From: Cristatella mucedo
Taxonomy: Eukaryota > Bryozoa > Phylactolaemata > Cristatellidae
DNA length: 64,000 bases
Direction of reading: 5' to 3'
Assembly (NCBI GenBank): GCA_009760855.2
Contig: WPIO01000032.1
Span: forward strand, 3,663,001-3,727,000
Within the stretch, counting starts at the first letter, position 1. The number at the start of each line of letters is the position of its first letter. The position numbers and the translations under genes are program-made. Of this stretch, positions 57,513 to 64,000 are shown one piece after another. The notes under the pieces are model-generated. The model did no database searches. It was given only the letters and a program-made list of their open reading frames with translations, and had not been told where the DNA came from.

Positions 57513-60471
57513 AACTTATTCCGCTATAACCCAGTCGGCCTAAATTATCGCTTTTCTTTGGAATCGTCGCTCAATGTGGAACCCAACCATGCTAATAAGC
57601 GATCTTATTTCTGTAAAGAGCCTTGACCTGCTCGCTTTAACCAAGACCTGACTAAAATCGGTTAAATACCGACCACTAAGGAGGATACCCCAACTGGATT
57701 CTTACTCTTTTCACCCATAGATCAATCAAAACTAGTGGCGGAGTCACCGTGATCGCATGTTCACCATCAAGTTTTAAGCCATTTGCAGTCCTCTCGAAGT
57801 TGTCTTTTAAATATATTGTTTTGAGTTCTTCGTCCGACAAGTAGCTAGCTCTAGTAGCAGTAGTTTTTCGCGTCCAGGTACCAAGTTCTCCTTCATCTCA
57901 GATTCCTCTGATCTAATTTCGATTACGTTGGCTAATTTTGTGCCCTGAGTCACTCATTTTATCTTGTGGCTCATGTGCATGGCCGTACGCACATCAAGGG
58001 TCACCCACTCAACCAAATAAATTTTCTCCTACAACTGCATGCTATCATCACCAATTTCTGCGTGTCTGACCACAAGCAAATCTCCTTCAGTTTACAGTGT
58101 GTGCTCCCTCTTCCTCATCTAAAGTTGCATGTGAATCATGAAACCTCAAGTTCTCATGCTGACTTCGATGCATTGCGCACGAGAATATCTTCTTCCGCCC
58201 TGTTGCTCAATTTCCCTTCTGTCCTGTCAACATTAGTAGAATTCTAAAAAACGGCGCTAGCTGACACACGACGAGTTTGTACCTCTGACTAGGCGCACTC
58301 TCCTCCCTCACCCAGACGGCATACTGTTTACTACAGACATTAAACTAGCTAGGTTCACTAAGTGAAAGCTTGGAAAAACGTACACAACCTAAGGACTGAC
58401 TGTCCACCAACAGGCATACTGGGACTAATGGAGATCGTACCAATCAATTACAGCAAAGGCCAAGTCAAGATTCTAAAAACAAATTGTTGATAAAAAAGAT
58501 GCACAATACAAAAATGCAATGTCTAAAATCAAACATTTCCTTAACCGCTCTCAGGTTAGCTCCTTATCCGATGATCCAAGTGATGATCTAGCTGATCGCA
58601 TCTTAAATTTCTTTGTCACCAAGATAGACAAGATCCGAGAGTCCATTCCTATGGTGGCAGCACTCCTTTGGAATCCTGTCCCTCAATTCCGTGTTGCTCC
58701 TCAATGTCTAAATTCAGGGAGGCCATGCTTAACCTCATCCTGAAGCTCATATCTTAATCAAAGAAGACAACTAGTCCTCTGGTCCCTATTCCCACTATCT
58801 TGCTAACACGTTGCATATAATTACTGCTGCCGTGTATAACTAACACTATACAGATGTTATTAACCTCATGTAATGTCCTAGCACCTTCCAAAAAAGGCTG
58901 TAGTCAGGCACTACTCAAGAAAGCAACACTAGACCAAGAGAATTTGAGCAACTTCCGCCCAGTCTCCCGTTTATCGGTCATGTCAAAGACACTAGAACGA
59001 GTCGTGGCAGACCCTCCAAACTCATGCTTTAAAACTCCAAACCTTGTTAGGAAGTTCCAGTCTGGTTTTAGAGCTGATTACTCCACAGAGTTAGCATTAC
59101 TTGGGTGTAAAACGACCTTCTTGAGATGAAGACTTAGATAGAGTTTTGTTGCTTGATTTTCTCGATCTTTCGGCAGCTTTTGATACTATCGATCACCAAG
59201 TCCTTCTCGAGCGTGCTTCTCATCTTGCCTGGGCATCACTGGCAATGCAATTGTTCAGGTCATATCTCAGTGGGAAGCTCTGTAATATTGACGTGAACGG
59301 ACAGAGATCATCCGGGGAACCAGTGAAGCATGGTGTACCTCAGAAATATGTGCTAGGTCCGGTTCTTTTTTCGGTTTATAATCTCCCTCTTGTGATTTCC
59401 AGGCACAATCTAGGCTTTCACTTCTGTGCAGATAGAGTCAATTGCACCTTTGCTTTGATTCCTTCCAGTCCTCCAGTGCGTCGGATTTTCTCAGCTCCTT
59501 TGCGAGATGTATTGATGATATCTGCAAATGGATTGCTGCAAGCTTTCTTAAATTGAATGATGATAAAAACAATCTAGTAGTTATTGGCAAACCAATTGCG
59601 ATTCAGAAATTGTAAAACCTAAGCTAAAAATCGGGTCTAACAGCATATTTCTTGTTGAGCCTGCACGAAATCTAGATGCCCTGTTCCAAAGTGACCTTTC
59701 ATTAGACGACCATATCAGCTCCACAGTAAAGTCTGCCTACTTCTATCTACATAAAACTGCTAAAATTCGGGCTTGCTTAGACACGATTAATACATCTAAA
59801 TTGGTCCACGCATTTGTGGCATCCGTCTCGTCTTCTTTAACTCATTGCTTGCTTGTTTACCAGCCTGTGCACTCAGGTGCTTACAGCTGGTGCAAAACTA
59901 TGCTGCTAGGCTTGTCTGTCGTGAGTTTGTAGTTGCCACATCACAACACTTCTCGCCGACCTGCACTGGCTACCTGCCTAGCAACAGATCGGCTTCAAGG
60001 TTTTGTCGCTCATTTTCAGGTCTCTTCATTCTTTGGCTCCAGCCTACCTATCAGATCTACTCCCCCAGCAGGCTAAGCGTCGTAATACCTGCTTTTCTCA
60101 ATTAATCACGTAGCTACACCTCGTTGGAATCTCAAATCCTATGGAACACCTTTAGCCCGTAGGGTCCCGAAGTCTTAAACTCACTTCGACAGCTTCACGA
60201 CATCCCCTGACATGTCGATATTTAAAAAAGCCAAAACTCTCCTATTTATGACAGCATTTAGTCGGTTCATGTCATTTGTCCTTTGTGTGCTGTGCATGCT
60301 AACACTGTGCATGCTGCCACTAACCGTATTTGCATGCTGATTCTGTGTATGTTATATCCAACAACGTTATACTACCACTAACAATTCGACCATGCTTCCT
60401 TCGCAGCATAAGTAAAGTACCTAGCTAGAGATTAATTTGTCGGAGGGCACAATACAAATGTATTATTATTA
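57513..60471 (+). mobile_element. LINE-B, longest copy, inserted into LINE-A
   Basis: About 2.96 kb. Decayed endonuclease-domain pieces at 57,720-58,250 (GGVTVIACS, CVSDHKQISFSLQ) precede a pre-RT region (LNRSQVSSLSDDPSDDLADR). The RT follows ([42 protein letters not shown], with YADD lost), then the C-terminal domain (59,845-60,110). It ends with the stem-loop tail and (ATT)n at 60,458-60,471. Many frameshifts; inactive. Confidence 0.85.
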
Positions 60472-62225
60472 TTTCATGGGCCAGAAAGACGTTTCCCAGA
60501 TATTGAGTATTTATGGAGAACAGTAAACGACCGAGGACGGACCCTTGAGATACTTCGCAGGTGTATCGTCTGGTGGATGCGACCTTACCCTTACACGACA
60601 CGGATTGAACACGATCGGACAAGTACAATTTAAACCACGCCAGTGCCTCGTCTGCCAGACCGACCGTTATTCCCAATAGTTCAAGTAACATGTCGTGATC
60701 AGCGGTTTTGAAAGCGGCAGCTGATAGATCTTGTGACATTCCCGTCATCGTTGCTGAATTTGATGTCATTGGTTACACGGAGGAGAGAATTTTCAGTGGA
60801 GTGCTACCTCTTGAACCCCGATTGAAATGTTTCTGACAATCCATTCTTTTCCATATGTGCTGCCAGCTGCTTCGCGACAATTTTTCAAGAATCTCTGACA
60901 AAAAAGAAGAAGGGAAACTGGGTCATAGTTTTTAAGGACCTCAGTATCTAATGTAGGCTTTTTAAATATCGGTCTAACTATTGCCGATTTGAACGACTTG
61001 GGTGCAACCCCTTCATTCAGAGACGAATTAAAAATCTCGGTTATGGCTTGGCTAATTTGTCTGCAGCGAAGACCGCAGAGATGACGGTATAGGGTCTTCA
61101 GGATACGAGCTCGGTTTAGTAGATCTTATTAAGGTTAGCCACATTGCTTTTAGAAACCCCTGAAATCTTTTAAGGAAGGTCAAACATTGCGATTCAGCAG
61201 TTGTTTTAGGCGGAGGAAGTGTTTTAAAGGTACGAATGTGCGAAGTTTTTTCAATAAAATGGCTACAAGATTTTCGGCCAAACCATTAATATCTGGAGAT
61301 AGAGATCTTTTAACACTGGTCAGCAGATTGTTAATCGTCTTATAAATCTGTTTTGGGTCCGACTAGCGGGACTTCAGTTTTCAAGTGAAAATAGAAGCCC
61401 TGACTTTTCTAAGTTTCCGGATTTAGACTACTAGGAAGTCTTTGAAACTGACCAGATCTTCATCAGACCCAGACTTTTTAAAACTGCATTCAAGGCTGCG
61501 CTTAACACGGCGCATGTTTTCAAGTTTTGTCGTAAATCGAAAGGAGTCCACGACTCTGCACACGGACAGAATGTACGGTAGCATGCTCGTCAAGAGCACT
61601 TCTAAATGTTATGTTCACTGCATCCGTGAGGGTATCAAGGCTGTCGGTCGAGTCTGGGTGTAGATCAAGAAGGCCTGCCTCTCAGAAAAATTTCTAAAAT
61701 TTGCCTTGGTCAATGCCTTTTAAGTTACATCGCTGGACAAACTCAACGTTGCCTTGTACGTAAAACAAAGCAGGAACAGCAAAAGAGACCAAACAAGGAT
61801 CCTCGATGGTCAGCAGGCACGCATAAAGATTAGTGGGTCATAAATTCCTAATGATAACGAGATCCAAGATATCGCAACGAACGAGAGTGGAATAATTAAC
61901 ATGTTGGACCCAACCAAAGCTCTCCAAGACAGCCAAGAAATATGCGAACCTGGCTTTTACTAGGGCTGTCAACGTGGCTTTTGAAGTCTCGTGCAATCAG
62001 TAACGGCCTGTCGCATCCAAGTATTTTAGTGAAGAACTCAGAAAACTCTTCAATAAGCAAGTTTAGACAGCCTGAAGGAGGTTGGTATATCACAATAATG
62101 AGAGGCGCTGTTTTCAATGAGGACCTGTGCAACTGATTCAAACGATTTTCGTGCGGAAAAACTGCATGTCTTATAGCCAAACGATTCACGAATAACAATA
62201 GAAAACCCTCCACAAAACTTTTAAA
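60472..62225 (-). mobile_element. LINE-A, 5' half of the second split element
   Basis: The minus strand starts mid-RT ([20 protein letters not shown], a GSVLGRLLFSINTQ-type block), extends through the pre-RT region (60,790-61,400) and the linker. It ends in endonuclease sequence (62213-61896: APLIIVIYQPPSGCLNLLIE, FSEFFTKILGCDRPLLIARD). This is the only copy here reaching the middle of the endonuclease domain. Confidence 0.83.
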
Positions 62226-62424
62226 ATAGCATGGATTGAAAGAATGAGAACCAGGGCGCGATGGTCGAGGATAAACAGATAACAGAGCAGGGCGTCATCC
62301 AGGTTTCGGCAATAGGGAGGGTATAGTTACAGCATGCACTAAATCTTGAAGGTGATCGTTGAATCTTGCTTTGAATCATAAACTAGTAATGACCAAGCTT
62401 TTGTTCAGCACGTTTTTTAATTAA

Positions 62425-62515
62425 TTAGTAATGCATTAATTGTAAAGCGCCTAAGAAATATTGAGTTCTCTGAGGGCGATTTATCAAATATAACATTATT
62501 ATTATTATTATTAAT
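62425..62515 (+). repeat. Solo LINE-B 3' tail
   Basis: AAAGCGCCTAAGAAATATTG, then AGTTCTCTGAGGGCGATTTA and (ATT)n. Confidence 0.8.
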
Positions 62516-62636
62516 TATATAAACATAGAGATTTTCTCTCTCACTAAAACGATTAAAATGAATAGCCTGGCAAGGGCAGTCAGTCTTGGCGAGGGTTATC
62601 CGTTAGATGACCTATTGCTGCTAAGTCATTGCCCAA

Positions 62637-63159
62637 GAATAATAATAATAATAATACACTTGATAAAACGCTCTCAGAGAACTCAATCTTTTTCTAGGCG
62701 CTATAAATTTGCTGCTAAGGAAAATGGTGAGTGAATGGTGATTGAATGGTGAGTGGTATCATGCTTGATAGACAACACGAATAAAATAGTTAAGGGTGAC
62801 ATGCACAGGGTCAGCATGCAAGTATGTTTAGTGGCAGCATGCAAGCATGTCAGTATGCATAAGCACGTAAAGGACGAATCACAGAGACCCACTAAATGCT
62901 GACATAAATAGGTGCGTTTTTAAGTTCTTTTAAATGTGTTCAAGTCAGGAGATGTCGTGACGAAAGTCTGGAGTGAGTTCCAGGTTTTGAGAGCATACGA
63001 ATTAAATGCACGGTCTCCAAAGGATTTGAGGTTTGTATGAAGTTTAGGTAAACAGCTAGTTTCCGAAAAGCTAGTGGTACAATGCTTAGCCAGCAGGGTG
63101 AGTAGGTCTGATCGGTAGCCTGGAGACAAAGAATGAAGGGACCTAAAAGTGAGCGACAA
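62637..63159 (-). mobile_element. LINE-B 3' fragment
   Basis: (AAT)n, the stem-loop tail, then C-terminal codons ([38 protein letters not shown]). It stops where the 15-bp tandem array begins. Confidence 0.88.
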
Positions 63160-63234
63160 AATAAGCTTATATGCAATAAGCTTATATGCAATAAACTTAT
63201 ATGCAATGAGCTTATATGCAATAAGCTTATATGC
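63160..63234. repeat. Five tandem copies of a 15-bp unit
   Basis: The unit is AATAAGCTTATATGC with two one-base variants. It contains the palindrome ATAAGCTTAT and directly abuts the LINE-B coding sequence on its left. Confidence 0.95.
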
Positions 63235-64000
63235 ATGGTCCCTAAGTTTTGAAATTGAATTTTCTGGCAAAAAATACGGGGAAAGCTTTTTTCTGCGATG
63301 CCAATTTAGTCTGAAGTAAACTGAAATTATTAGTAGCTTTTACTTAAGCAATTTTTCAAGTTATTAAAAAAGGTTTCATTTAAGTTTCTTGATCGTCTTG
63401 AATTTTTAAAATTTTACGTTATTTTTAACAACTACAATCTAGGAAACACAATGGTTTCATTGGCTTTGTAACTTTTCTTCCTCTATGCGTATATTAACCC
63501 TAGTTCATCACGATTTGATGGTGAAAAATCTAGACCCAATGCTTTTTAATCGAGACACTATCAAGCACTAAGGAAAATATGACGCATTTTTTAGAGCTGG
63601 TTCATGAGCAGAAAGTTGTATTATGGTGCTCATAGTTAATGGCTAAGATGCACGTGTAAGCCGTGAGTTTACGTCTGCTATGTAGTAATCTGTAACCACA
63701 AATTCCATGAAAGGTACTGCGATCACGTTAAAGCAAAGGCACGCAGGTGAACGATGTCTTCGTTAAAAACTCCAACAGTGTACTCTCGCGACAGCAGCCT
63801 GCTATAGCTAATGATCGAAGATTGAAACGGGGAAATTTGGCTAAGTCATGCCTCGCAGATTTTTAAATCGTGAACACCCTTCAATCCGCGTCATATACAA
63901 AAAACTCTTACCATGTCCTCGCGTGGTCATCGCAATTTCTCTGACCGTAATTTAGACAACTGAATTCTTCTGCAATCCTCGACACTCGCGGCCCTTTTGA
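63235..64000. other. AT-rich terminal stretch, nothing recognised
   Basis: No gene or repeat family could be assigned to the last 760 bp. Confidence 0.5.

Overview
This is invertebrate-type animal nuclear DNA, with spliced genes, GT-AG introns, tRNA-derived SINEs and many decayed CR1/L2-group LINE copies. The species cannot be fixed from the sequence. There is no bacterial-style gene organisation, CRISPR array or rRNA.

Left half (1-32,830, + strand): one large gene, RICTOR, the defining scaffold subunit of TOR complex 2. I placed 23 exons by translating across splice sites and comparing with remembered human Rictor. Phases agree across all 22 introns and give about 1,451 codons to a stop at 32,828-32,830. 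The N-terminal exons, roughly the first 300 residues, lie upstream of the window. Two introns appear to use GC-AG ends. The introns hold LINE copies, SINEs, a hAT-like MITE and Tc1 debris. The largest intron (26,030-30,988) holds a LINE inserted into another LINE of the same family.

Middle (32,831-47,700): 3' flank, a 450-bp pyrimidine tract and LINE fragments. Then comes the most unusual object in the window: a nearly perfect inverted repeat (36,899-38,687 against 41,966-43,756, about 1.79 kb arms, 3.28 kb spacer). Each arm carries a complete four-exon gene for a predicted secreted protein with 20 cysteines in an unrecognised family. The two copies are divergently transcribed. The only difference I found is a T-run of 3 in one arm and 5 in the other. 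Four Ts would restore the frame, so the two copies are broken in opposite directions.

Right part (47,700-64,000): mostly repeats. It holds a deleted LINE-A copy with an (ATTAC)n tail, a near-perfect 24-bp hairpin with two TGACGTCA sites, two SINEs ending in a LINE-B tail, and a 5.8-kb nest in which LINE-B is inserted at the catalytic YADD region of LINE-A. It ends with a LINE-B copy containing five 15-bp tandem repeats. 'LINE-A' and 'LINE-B' are my labels: A ends in a short stem-loop plus (ATTAC)n, and B ends in a stem-loop (AAAGCGCC...GGCGCTTT) plus (ATT)n.
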